Shown here: piece by piece, positions 8,360 through 15,910 of the stretch
Position numbering within the stretch: position 1 is the first letter of the stretch
Layout of the letters: each line of letters begins with the position of its first letter
Origin: Candidatus Wallbacteria bacterium
GTDB taxonomy: Bacteria; Muiribacteriota; JAQTZZ01
Assembly (NCBI GenBank): GCA_028687545.1
Contig: JAQTZZ010000026.1
Coordinates: 1-58,499, forward strand
Direction of reading: 5' to 3'
Length of the DNA stretch: 58,499 bases
Position numbers and translations under genes: made by a program
Notes under the pieces: generated by a model
What the model was told of the DNA's origin: nothing
Database searches by the model: none
The model's input: the letters and a program-made list of their open reading frames with translations, nothing else

Positions 8360-9467
8360 AAAGGTTGAACATCTTGAGGATTTTATCCACATCAGCCTGT
8401 TTAAGCACTCCTGCCTTGGCTGCTGAGAGCAGAGCCTGCTTTACCTGTTCCATCACAGGCTTGACCTTGTCCTTGATGTCATTGGGAAGCAGGGTATATA
8501 CGGCGGCTGCCTTCTGGAGATTGTCGAAATCTTTCTGGTCGAGCAGGATCTGCAGCCTGTTGACCATTTCATCGGTGCAGGATTCCATCTCAGCCACCAA
8601 AGCGTCGATCTGTGCATCCTCGACGTCGCTCCTTCCAACCATGGTCTTCTGCAGGTCGAAAATGGACACTATGCGGTTGATCAAATTGGTGAGCCATTCA
8701 GTGACTGAATGCACTCCATCTTTCAGATTGAACAGCTTGAGTATCTTGTCCACATCGTCTTTTTTCATAATGCCGGCTGCAACGGCTTTATTCAGGATTT
8801 CCTTGGCTTTGTCGAGATAGGGTTTGATCTGCTGCTTGGCACTGTCTGGAAGCAGGGTATAAAGGCTCGCAAGTTTCTGCAGGAAGTCGAAGTCTTTCTG
8901 CTCCATGATGATCTGCAGTCGTTCAACATCATCCAGTGACTTGCCTGAGAACATGGCGATGATCTTGTCTACATCGGCTTTTTTAAGCACTCCGGCTTCT
9001 GCAGCCTTTAAAAGAGCGCCTTTTATGCATTCCAGCGCTGGTTTCAGCTTTTCTTTGGCGTCAGCCGGAAGCTTCTGATAGATATCCGCTACCATCTGGA
9101 TTTTGGCGAAATCCTTGTCATCCAAGACAATCTGAACACGATCTGCATGCGAAGAATCAAAGTCCAGGGACTTGCCCTGGAACATGGCGATGATTTTGTC
9201 TACATCTGCTTTCTTCATGATTCCTGCTGCAGCAGCCTTTTCCAGGGCGCCTTTGATCTGTTGCAGGATCGGCTTCAATTTCTCCTTGACTTCTGCAGGC
9301 AGTTTTTTATAGACATCAGCAATCTGCTGCAGCAACTGGAAATCCTTGTCTTCGAACACGACCTGAATCCGGTCCTGTCCGGCCGTTGCGGTGTCTGCAA
9401 AAACTTTAGATGTTGAAAAAAGAGCGAAAAAAAGAACTGCGAAACAGACTTTTACCCCAAAATTCAT
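8358..9467 (-). CDS. Exported protein of four ~70-residue helical repeats, unknown function
   Basis: 369 residues. A signal peptide (1-24, ending KVFAD) precedes four similar units at about 33-101, 110-178, 183-248 and 304-369. A non-repeat linker (249-302) separates the third and fourth. Each unit reads roughly R-[IL]-Q-[IV]-[VIL]-x2-[DEQ]-KDF, then YxxLP, then KPxxxxxKxAL, then AAxAG[IV][ML]Kx[AD]DVDKI[IL]xxF. The pattern predicts helix bundles. The closing DVDKI segment looks EF-hand-like in spacing, but I do not see a complete calcium loop. I recognise no family. The start is supported by GGAGG 5 nt before the ATG, and it has its own promoter. Periplasmic or surface location is inferred. 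Confidence 0.85.
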   Translation of the reverse strand: MNFGVKVCFAVLFFALFSTSKVFADTATAGQDRIQVVFEDKDFQLLQQIADVYKKLPAEVKEKLKPILQQIKGALEKAAAAGIMKKADVDKIIAMFQGKSLDFDSSHADRVQIVLDDKDFAKIQMVADIYQKLPADAKEKLKPALECIKGALLKAAEAGVLKKADVDKIIAMFSGKSLDDVERLQIIMEQKDFDFLQKLASLYTLLPDSAKQQIKPYLDKAKEILNKAVAAGIMKKDDVDKILKLFNLKDGVHSVTEWLTNLINRIVSIFDLQKTMVGRSDVEDAQIDALVAEMESCTDEMVNRLQILLDQKDFDNLQKAAAVYTLLPNDIKDKVKPVMEQVKQALLSAAKAGVLKQADVDKILKMFNL

Positions 9468-9527
9468 ACTGCCCTCCTGTCTCCACTTGTTGCCCCTCTG
9501 TTTCGAGAGGTTTTATACTCTGATTTA

Positions 9528-9555
9528 ATTATAGACGGAAGCTCAGATTTTTCAA
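9528..9555 (-). promoter_or_regulatory. Predicted promoter of the four-repeat exported protein
   Basis: On the minus strand there is TTGAAA (complement of 9550-9555), a 16-bp spacer and a consensus TATAAT (complement of 9528-9533), giving a leader of about 50 nt. Confidence 0.6.
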
Positions 9556-9582
9556 GGACTTTTCCGGTAATACTCAGGTTGA

Positions 9583-10362
9583 TTATTTGCTGGTTTCTGT
9601 TTCATTTAGACTGGGAGCGTTTTTAGACTGCCATTTGTAAACAAGGGAATGAAAAATAGTCTGATATTTCACCACATCCCACTTTTTCAGGTCTGACTGG
9701 ATGAAACCCTGGCACAGCAAGGCGGATTCCAGCCCAGGCATGTGATAAGCTCCCCATGGCACTACAACGATCCTGTGAGTCTTCAGTCCGGCTGCGATCT
9801 GTTCCAGAAGATGGATGTTCCTTTTCCCTACGATGTCGGTTTTGAAAAGCTCGAATTCTTTGTCGTCAGCACCTTGGGAGAACATTTCTTTCAGTGACTC
9901 CTGGCTGGTAAATCCCTGGCTGTGGATCCTGGCACATTTATTAATGAATTTTACTGTTCCGGGTGAAAGATCGGACATATCAAGATCAGCATACTTGCAT
10001 TCAATCTCCCTGGAAGCAGGGTTGAAATAGTCGGATTGAGTATCAATACCCAGAAAGTCGGCGAATTTCTGATAATTAAGGTGATACTTAAGGAGCTTCT
10101 TCCTGTCAGTGACTCCTTCCATCAGCACAATGGATGATTCAGCCGGAAAAGAGGCAGCCAGTTTCTCATAAAAGTTCCGCTCCCCGATATGCATCATGGC
10201 AACCAGATATACTTCCCTGGAATCATTGGAATATTTCTTCTGGGTGAGCTCCATCGAAGAGGCACTCAGTTCGATAAATCCTGCAGAGGCGTGTGACACC
10301 CCTTGGGACAGTCCGATCAGGATATAGCCTGCCAGGAAAGGGATGACTACGAAAATATTCAT
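9583..10362 (-). CDS. TraB/GumN-like (Tiki superfamily) protein with N-terminal membrane/signal segment
   Basis: 259 residues. The first ~28 residues are hydrophobic and act as a signal or membrane anchor. The rest matches the TraB/GumN/PrgY fold: VAMMHIGERNFY near the start (the HIG block), VLMEGVTD, then DLDMSDL, a KRNIHLL segment and a late VVVPWGAYHMPGLE. The spaced Glu, Asn-His and the GxxHMPG histidine are the conserved positions of this proposed metalloprotease-like superfamily. Its bacterial substrate is unknown. It is third in a minus-strand run after the cysteine desulfurase-like and membrane-protein genes (66-nt gap). No RBS is obvious before the ATG. Confidence 0.75.
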   Translation of the reverse strand: MNIFVVIPFLAGYILIGLSQGVSHASAGFIELSASSMELTQKKYSNDSREVYLVAMMHIGERNFYEKLAASFPAESSIVLMEGVTDRKKLLKYHLNYQKFADFLGIDTQSDYFNPASREIECKYADLDMSDLSPGTVKFINKCARIHSQGFTSQESLKEMFSQGADDKEFELFKTDIVGKRNIHLLEQIAAGLKTHRIVVVPWGAYHMPGLESALLCQGFIQSDLKKWDVVKYQTIFHSLVYKWQSKNAPSLNETETSK

Positions 10363-10428
10363 GAATAGATAGGAGACAGTATGCTTCCAGGAAAAAAAAC
10401 TGGGGTTGAGACCTGATTCAGTCGCAAA

Positions 10429-10809
10429 CTAGCTTTGATTCAGGTTCGATTTCCGTAAAATCCGCAAGCTGTTCCACCCGATCAGGAACTGGGCCAGCGA
10501 AAAAAACAGATCTAATTTGGGAAGTTCGGCTGAAGCGATGAAAGCTGCCGGTAGCTGGACAATAGTGGATAAGAAGAGAAAAAGAATCTGGGGAACAATC
10601 AGTTTCAGCGGGAAAACACAGGTTACGCATAAAACCAGGTAAAGGAGCAGAATTTCCAGAGCCGCGATGAACGTTGTCACAATTCTGATCTGCTGCAGGG
10701 TCTGCAGTTGTCCGATAAAGCATAACGCTGAGTCGGATAGGGAAATGACAGCGTCCAAAGCGAATGTGTAAAGAAAGATGTTAAGCAGTATGGCGGAGAT
10801 TTTTTTCAA
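10429..10809 (-). CDS. Small polytopic membrane protein, unknown function
   Basis: 126 residues with about four hydrophobic stretches (roughly 5-30, 38-62, 65-85 and 88-112), predicting an inner-membrane protein. I recognise no family. It starts at a TTG (10807-10809). GAGG 4 nt upstream overlaps the stop codon of the desulfurase-like gene just 6 nt away, so translation is likely coupled. Its link to the neighbouring enzyme is unknown. Confidence 0.65.
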   Translation of the reverse strand: MKKISAILLNIFLYTFALDAVISLSDSALCFIGQLQTLQQIRIVTTFIAALEILLLYLVLCVTCVFPLKLIVPQILFLFLSTIVQLPAAFIASAELPKLDLFFSLAQFLIGWNSLRILRKSNLNQS

Positions 10810-10815
10810 GTTGCC

Positions 10816-11940
10816 TCACAGTCCGGCGAATTGTGATGCTTTGTTGAAATAGCCAAGGCTGAAGCGCACGGTGCCTGAATCGAGAGTGCCCAGAAACTCG
10901 TGTGCATATGGAGCGCAATGAGCTCCTGGCCGCACTACTATGTTGAATTCGCGGTCCAGGAATTTTGCGTAATCAGTGCTGCTTCCTTTCTGGGGAATGC
11001 AGGAAACAATCCCTGCCGAAATTTCATCAGGGATTTCCACAATTTCAAGATCAGGAAGCCTGGTCAGGAAATTCTTGAGCTGATGCATGGTTTTGCGTTC
11101 ATGCTCAAATATTTTTGGCGGCAGATGCTTCTGCAGCCATTTAAGGGAAGCATGCAGGCCTGAAATGGACAGGATGTTTGGGCTGCCTGCTTCGTATCTG
11201 GTCGGGATCACGTCAGGGCAGAATTCCTGTTCCGAATGCGTGCCTGTACCGCCGAAATAAAGCGGCCTGATCCTGATCTCTGAGTTATAGATGTATCCGG
11301 CAATTCCAAAAGGACCATAAAGAGTCTTGTGGCCTGCGAAAACGTAAAAATCAATCCCTGCTTTCACGACATTCACGTCAATGAGCCCTGCGCCCTGAGT
11401 GCCGTCTACCAGCAGGACAGACCCGTGTTTTCTGGCAAGCGCGGCCACTGCTTCCACAGGGCAGATCAAGCCCAGTACATTGCTGACATGCGTGCAGCAG
11501 ATCAGCCTGGGTTTGTCTTCTATCAGCAATTTTTCCAGATTTTTCAGGTCGAACCTGTAATCCCTGTTCACAGGAATCAGCTTTATCTTAATGTCAAACT
11601 CTTGTCTGATACGATGCAGAGGCCGCAGCACGGCGTTGTGTTCAAAAGGAGATACATAAACCACATCATTTTTTCTCCAGCTGAGGCCCTGGATGATCGT
11701 GTTCAGGCAGATCGTGGCAGAAGGCATGAATACGATTTTATCGGGAGCCGGGCCTCCCAGCAGGATGGCCAGCATCGAGCGCGTTTCAAGGATCATGTCG
11801 CTCAAAGCTGCCAGAGCCGAGTGACCGCTCCTGCCTGCATTGAACCCCCTGGTGCGGTAATTGTGGTCCATTGATTTATAGACAATTTCAGGCTTTGGAA
11901 ATGTAGTGGAAGCATTGTCCAGATAAAGCAGTTTTTTCAT
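10816..11940 (-). CDS. Cysteine desulfurase family PLP enzyme (class V aminotransferase fold)
   Basis: A 374-residue PLP enzyme of the SufS/CsdA/selenocysteine-lyase type. The PLP lysine is Lys205 in FAGHKTLYGPFG, the cofactor-stacking His is His101 in SPFEHNAV, and the aspartate lies in LLVDGTQGAG. The catalytic cysteine is Cys342 in RPGAHCAPYAH, a short rigid loop typical of group II desulfurases. It should release sulfur from cysteine as an enzyme persulfide. No suf/isc scaffold genes are adjacent, so it may supply sulfur for another pathway. I start at the ATG 11938-11940 (MKKLLYLDNASTT), which fits the family N-terminus and has AGAGG upstream. The open frame extends 26 codons further. 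Confidence 0.9.
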   Translation of the reverse strand: MKKLLYLDNASTTFPKPEIVYKSMDHNYRTRGFNAGRSGHSALAALSDMILETRSMLAILLGGPAPDKIVFMPSATICLNTIIQGLSWRKNDVVYVSPFEHNAVLRPLHRIRQEFDIKIKLIPVNRDYRFDLKNLEKLLIEDKPRLICCTHVSNVLGLICPVEAVAALARKHGSVLLVDGTQGAGLIDVNVVKAGIDFYVFAGHKTLYGPFGIAGYIYNSEIRIRPLYFGGTGTHSEQEFCPDVIPTRYEAGSPNILSISGLHASLKWLQKHLPPKIFEHERKTMHQLKNFLTRLPDLEIVEIPDEISAGIVSCIPQKGSSTDYAKFLDREFNIVVRPGAHCAPYAHEFLGTLDSGTVRFSLGYFNKASQFAGL

Positions 11941-12113
11941 TTTAAGCCTCTGATATCTTTTCAAAGTTTTCGGCAGAAACATTGGATTGGTAAGAAATTG
12001 CGATCTATTATTAATCAAGCTGGAAATTATTTTACAGCTTTACATCTCTTTAGATATGATTTGATTTCGGATGAAATTCAGGAAACCATTAACTCAGCTT
12101 GTTTCCAGCTGCG

Positions 12114-12142
12114 TTGCTATTTTTTACATAAAACGGCATAAT
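12114..12142 (+). promoter_or_regulatory. Predicted promoter of the response regulator gene
   Basis: TTGCTA (12114-12119), a 17-bp spacer and CATAAT (12137-12142), about 37 bp before the RBS of the response regulator gene. Confidence 0.4.
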
Positions 12143-12185
12143 GAATGCTATAACCACAATAATTTTTAAAGTGCAGGGGGAATAC

Positions 12186-12566
12186 ATGAAGAAAAAAGTA
12201 TTGATCATTGATGACGACCAGGACATACTGGATTTGGTCAAGCAGGAACTGCAGCGCGATTTTGAAGTAATACCGCGGAGCTTCTGCCAGGACATACGCG
12301 AAGCCTGTGAACTTTATCAACCCGATCTTGTGCTGATTGACCTCATGCTGCCTGGCAGTGACGGATACGAACTCTGCAGTAAAATCCGAAAATTCAACCG
12401 GGACCTTCCAGTGATCCTGGTGACAGGCATAGAACTGAAAGCCCTGAAGAACAATTACTCAATCATCGAAGCCAACGATTACCTGCTTAAGCCTTTTCAG
12501 GCGAAAGTACTCAGGGAAAAAGTGGAAAAAGCGCTGAAATTTTCTGAGAGATCAGCTGAAGCCTAA
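12186..12566 (+). CDS. Single-domain response regulator (CheY-like receiver)
   Basis: 126 residues, a stand-alone receiver domain with no output domain. The acidic pocket (Asp9-Asp10-Asp11), phospho-acceptor Asp52 in LIDLMLPG, switch Thr80 in LVTG and Lys102 in LLKPF are all intact, so phosphorylation is expected. A cognate histidine kinase is not in the window. Partners could be kinases, chemotaxis-like components or phosphorelays. The start is set by a G-rich RBS (AGGGGGA) 4-5 nt before the ATG at 12186; the open frame extends 15 codons further upstream without an RBS. It is convergent with the ABC substrate-binding protein gene. Confidence 0.93.
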   Translation: MKKKVLIIDDDQDILDLVKQELQRDFEVIPRSFCQDIREACELYQPDLVLIDLMLPGSDGYELCSKIRKFNRDLPVILVTGIELKALKNNYSIIEANDYLLKPFQAKVLREKVEKALKFSERSAEA

Positions 12567-12591
12567 ATCAGTAATTCTTTTGCAATAACCA

Positions 12592-14238
12592 CTAGTTTCC
12601 ATCTGAGTACTTCTGCTGGGATTCAGGCACGAACCAGCGCCACATCGGAGTCAGACCTCCGGCCATGGTTGCGCTGATCCCGTGGAATCGCTTGTTCACA
12701 GCAAAAAACGACTGCTGCATTCCGAGGAAAGTGCAGGGCTGATCCTCGTGCAGCAATCTGTGCAAAGCGTGATATATCTTCTGCCGTTCAGCTTTGTCAA
12801 AAATCTCCCTGCCGCGTTCCAGCAGACTGTCCACCTCAGGATTTGAGTAACGGGCCAGATTGTCGCCTTTTTTCAGTTTGGGGTCAGGAATCTCGCATGA
12901 ATGCCAGACGCTGTAATTTGAGTCAGGTTCAGTCGGGTCGATCCTGTTGCCGATCATGATCACGTCAAAATCACCCTGACCGGCTTTGTCCATCAATCCA
13001 CCCCAGGTTGTGACTGAAAGTTCCGTCGTAGCCCCGACAGTGGACCAGTAATTCATGACCATTCCCGGTACGAGCATTGCCACAGGGTCATTGCCGAATC
13101 TGACGATCGAAAGCCTCAATTCCTTTGTGCCGCGCTCCAGTGTTCCATCGCCGTCAGTGTCTGACCAGCCTGCCGCTGATAGCAGGTTAGTCGCTTCCCG
13201 CGTAGAATACGGCCATGGTTCTATAGTCTTGTCATAGGCCCAGGAATCCGGCAGGCACGGTCCTGAGGTGTTTGTTCCGTATCCATGGAGCACTTCTCTG
13301 ACAAGAGCTTCGCGGTCGATCGCCTGTGTGAGTGCCCGGCGCACCCGCCTGTCAGATAGGATTTCCCTGGAATTGTTATACAAAAGAAAATTGGCTTTAT
13401 TGGTCGAAGTGTAGACATTGATTTTGGATTCCAGTTCCCCGCCCTTGACCTGATTCACATACTGATCCCAAGTCAGCGGGAAAACGTCGATCTCCCCGCG
13501 TTTGAACATCAGGAAAGCCTGCGAACGGTCAGGAATGATGCGGGTGATTAGGCGGTCGACAAAGGGTCTGCCTGAAAAATATTCTTGGTTGGCTGCCAGA
13601 ACCACCTGCTCATTTTTCAGATACCTCACAAAGCGGAAAGGTCCTGTTCCAATCGGATTCAGATTGAATGATGACGTATTCAGATCTTCGGTCAGATAAA
13701 TATGCCTGGCTATGATCTGAAATCCGCAATAATTCAGGGCAGGGGCAAACGGTTTTTTCAGCTTGAAGCGCAGAGAATGGCTTGTCAGGACTTCCAGGGT
13801 TTCGAAGCAACCGGTCATTTTCTGGTCTGCCGGCCGTCCGACTGGGTTCATGATCAGGTCATAGGTGAACCTCACATCTTCTGCAGTGAAATCCACTCCG
13901 TCGTGCCATTTGATTCCACTTTTCAGTTCGAAAGTGATCTGCAGGCCGTCAGCTGAGATTTCCCAGCTGGAAGCGAGGTCAGGCTCGAGCTCACAATTCT
14001 GATTGTAACTGGTCAGGCTGCTGTAGATCAGGCTGCAAAAGCTCTGGGAGATTGATTCCCTGGCCAGCAGCGGGTTAAAAGTGACAGGTGCGGCCTGATA
14101 GAAATTCACGATCGTGTCGCCACAGGCAGGGGAGGAATCCAACTCTGCTTCGATTGTGGGGACCTTTACTTGTTCCGCTGCAATTGACGTACTGTTCCAG
14201 AACAGGAAAAACAGAGCAGATAAAATGCAAAATTTCAA
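12592..14238 (-). CDS. ABC transporter substrate-binding protein, peptide/nickel (SBP_bac_5) family
   Basis: 548 residues with a signal peptide (about 1-20) and the extracytoplasmic family 5 fold. Signs are SFCSLIYSSLTSYNQNCELEPDLASSWEIS split over the N-lobe, KWHDGVDFTAEDVRFTYD, GTGPFRFVRY, and RRVRRALTQAIDREALV near the hinge. It should bind oligopeptides or similar ligands and hand them to a DppBC/OppBC-type permease, but no permease or ATPase gene is next to it, so it is an orphan here. I start at the TTG 14236-14238 because GGAGGG lies 4 nt upstream. The longer frame begins inside that RBS. It may be a lipoprotein, but no clear lipobox is seen. Confidence 0.9.
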   Translation of the reverse strand: MKFCILSALFFLFWNSTSIAAEQVKVPTIEAELDSSPACGDTIVNFYQAAPVTFNPLLARESISQSFCSLIYSSLTSYNQNCELEPDLASSWEISADGLQITFELKSGIKWHDGVDFTAEDVRFTYDLIMNPVGRPADQKMTGCFETLEVLTSHSLRFKLKKPFAPALNYCGFQIIARHIYLTEDLNTSSFNLNPIGTGPFRFVRYLKNEQVVLAANQEYFSGRPFVDRLITRIIPDRSQAFLMFKRGEIDVFPLTWDQYVNQVKGGELESKINVYTSTNKANFLLYNNSREILSDRRVRRALTQAIDREALVREVLHGYGTNTSGPCLPDSWAYDKTIEPWPYSTREATNLLSAAGWSDTDGDGTLERGTKELRLSIVRFGNDPVAMLVPGMVMNYWSTVGATTELSVTTWGGLMDKAGQGDFDVIMIGNRIDPTEPDSNYSVWHSCEIPDPKLKKGDNLARYSNPEVDSLLERGREIFDKAERQKIYHALHRLLHEDQPCTFLGMQQSFFAVNKRFHGISATMAGGLTPMWRWFVPESQQKYSDGN

Positions 14239-14269
14239 GATTCCCTCCAATCAACAGCTAATCATCAAT

Positions 14270-14560
14270 TTAAAGAACTTCATAGTAAGCTTCAATGATT
14301 TTGCGGAATTTATCTGAAATAGACTGCCAGTCCAGCACATCCACCCTGACCGGCAGGTCTGATTCTTCAAAAGCTTCCTTCAGGAGGCGTAGTGTATCCC
14401 GCTCCAAAGGATTTGGACTTACAATGGCCAGGTCAAGATCAGAATAAGCCTTGGCAGTCCTGGTCACTCTGGAACCGAAGGCGCGTACCTCGCAGTCAGG
14501 CACATGTTCGGCCAGGATGCGTTTGACTGTATCCAGATGGCCGGGGTTGAGGTCAATCAT
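14270..14560 (-). CDS. Minimal nucleotidyltransferase (MNT) domain antitoxin-type protein
   Basis: 96 residues of the polymerase-beta superfamily (HI0073/MntA group). AFGSRVTRTAKAYSDLDLAIV holds the catalytic Gly29-Ser30 and the Asp41-x-Asp43 metal pair. In characterised MNT/HEPN modules the MNT protein AMPylates and neutralises the HEPN toxin. Its ATG (14558-14560) overlaps the last 8 bases of the upstream HEPN gene, so the two are translationally coupled. That choice of start is better than the upstream TTG at 14581. Confidence 0.88.
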   Translation of the reverse strand: MIDLNPGHLDTVKRILAEHVPDCEVRAFGSRVTRTAKAYSDLDLAIVSPNPLERDTLRLLKEAFEESDLPVRVDVLDWQSISDKFRKIIEAYYEVL

Positions 14561-14975
14561 TCCTGGTTTCCAATGCTTCAAGTAACTTTACTGCGTCTCC
14601 GGCGAATTCATGCGCTGCCTGATAGACGAGTTCAGCGGTTTCGGCCTCATAGGTGTGGGAAGTCTGGTTTCTGGCTTCATGATGCCGCATCCACTGTTCC
14701 ACATCAGTAATCAGCCGGTGTTCAGCTGCGTGCCTGAACAGTTCCCGACGTGCGACTCCGTCGAAAGCCGAGGCGCTGACATTCATGTCCAGCCAGCGCT
14801 TAATGAATTTCCAGCAGAGCTCGTAGGTGAACTCGAAATGCTGGATCACTCCGGATTTGATCGCATTGCGGGTTACTTCATCCATGGTTTTCATGAATTC
14901 AGCATCATCGCTTTTTGCCAGCACATCGCTCAATGCTGTCACAGCTTTTCTCAGGCTCTCCAGTTCAAGCGGCAT
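14553..14975 (-). CDS. HEPN-domain protein, HI0074 family (nucleotidyltransferase substrate-binding protein)
   Basis: 140 residues, all-helical. It is the partner of the MNT protein encoded immediately downstream with overlapping ends. The RNase-type HEPN motif R-x4-H is present (Arg102 to His107 in EARNQTSHTY), so it may be an active RNase toxin rather than only a binding partner. The YELCWKFIKRWL helix matches the HI0074 family. The start ATG (14973-14975) has GGAGA 6 nt upstream. It sits at the edge of a cluster of toxin-like genes and a restriction system. Confidence 0.87.
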   Translation of the reverse strand: MPLELESLRKAVTALSDVLAKSDDAEFMKTMDEVTRNAIKSGVIQHFEFTYELCWKFIKRWLDMNVSASAFDGVARRELFRHAAEHRLITDVEQWMRHHEARNQTSHTYEAETAELVYQAAHEFAGDAVKLLEALETRND

Positions 14976-15162
14976 CTATCTTCTCCTGTTTCAGATCATC
15001 AGCATTAAACGTGCTGGCAATCCTCCATTAAAAAAGTTTACTCTTTTTTCGGATTGATTGGAAGAATTAACAGGAATACAACCATCGCAGGGAATTCAGG
15101 AAACATTGTGAAGACAAACGCTAATTTTCAAGACTTGACCCTAATTATCCCCTAATTTCCCC

Positions 15163-15321
15163 CTAAAGTACTTTTCCCTTCTTTTTTCGTGCATTGATCA
15201 GCATTTTCCTGAACTCTGCAAGCTGGGACAGCACTTCCAGGCGCTTGATAGGTGCAAGTGAAGACAGCTGTATATTGTGGCCGTCAAAATCCTGATGAAT
15301 CTCCTTGCCTTGTCTTTTCAC
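15163..15321 (-). CDS. Small 52-residue protein coupled to a nucleotidyltransferase gene
   Basis: This GTG-started frame begins inside the stop codon of the upstream nucleotidyltransferase gene (GTGA overlap, 15318-15321) and ends at TAG 15163-15165. The protein begins VKRQGKEIHQDF and ends in a basic tail (INARKKKGKVL). The middle (LAPIKRLEVLSQLAEF) predicts an amphipathic helix. The 4-bp overlap is the classic sign of translational coupling, so it is probably real and acts with the nucleotidyltransferase, perhaps as toxin or antitoxin partner. That role is inference; I do not recognise the family. Confidence 0.65.
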   Translation of the reverse strand: MKRQGKEIHQDFDGHNIQLSSLAPIKRLEVLSQLAEFRKMLINARKKKGKVL

Positions 15322-15812
15322 GTCTGCTTTCGAATCCTTTCCAGAATTTCGATGTCCGCAAGGTCCTGAGGCCGTCCTGCGGCTTTTTTCGCTTTGATCA
15401 GATGGCCTATGGAGGAGATGTAGACCCTGATTCCGCCCAGCTCAATTGTTTCGGATTGGGTTTTCAGCTCTTCATAGGGAATCGGATAGGTAAGGAATAT
15501 ATCCAGCTGCGCGATGCCTCGCTCATCCAGGAAAGTCATCACAAGCGCACCTTTCAGATCAATCCATTCACGCCTTTTATCCGGATCAGCGATGTCCTCA
15601 ACAGAAACCGGTGCTCTGGGTTTGAACTTCATTCTCTTCAATGCAGCCGCGAGGCGGGTGAAATTTCCGTTTTCCGGATTGACCATCAAGTCAAGATCGT
15701 AAGTGATGCGGTCGGAACCATGAAGAACAGCGGCAACTCCTCCGCAGATCACGAATTCCACATTTTCCCGGATCAGGTTTTCAAGCAATTTGAAGAAAAA
15801 ATTACCTTTCAT
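15318..15812 (-). CDS. AbiEii-like / DUF6036-type nucleotidyltransferase
   Basis: 164 residues with a nucleotidyltransferase fold: CGGVAAVLHGSDR (residues 23-35) followed by TYDLDLMV with Asp39-x-Asp41. This is the order seen in AbiEii/AbiGii-like and related stand-alone NTases, several of which are toxins that modify tRNA or partner proteins. A late SSIGHLIKAKKAAGR segment and a DLADIEILE end also fit that group. A 52-residue gene overlaps its 3' end. It lies between an MNT/HEPN pair and the type I restriction genes, suggesting a defence or addiction role. The RBS (AAAGG) is weak. Confidence 0.78.
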   Translation of the reverse strand: MKGNFFFKLLENLIRENVEFVICGGVAAVLHGSDRITYDLDLMVNPENGNFTRLAAALKRMKFKPRAPVSVEDIADPDKRREWIDLKGALVMTFLDERGIAQLDIFLTYPIPYEELKTQSETIELGGIRVYISSIGHLIKAKKAAGRPQDLADIEILERIRKQT

Positions 15813-15910
15813 GCCTTTATGATAACCCCATCATGCGATTACGGCAAAATGGAACAGACAGGCGCTGGAGACCAGTTTATTTAAAAGAGTAAAGTACCGT
15901 CCCACTTCAA

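Noticed and set aside
8720-9467. Canonical EF-hand calcium-binding protein
   Set aside because: The DVDKI segments lack the full D-x-D-x-[DN]-G loop with a terminal glutamate.
15121-15170. Short CCCTAAT-type direct repeats as a CRISPR or iteron array
   Set aside because: Only about three imperfect 7-8 bp copies with no regular spacers, partly overlapping the end of the small gene.
14610-15884. Plus-strand frames opposite the toxin-like genes (for example 14610-15008 and 15252-15884)
   Set aside because: They lie antisense to well-supported genes with clear motifs and ribosome binding sites.
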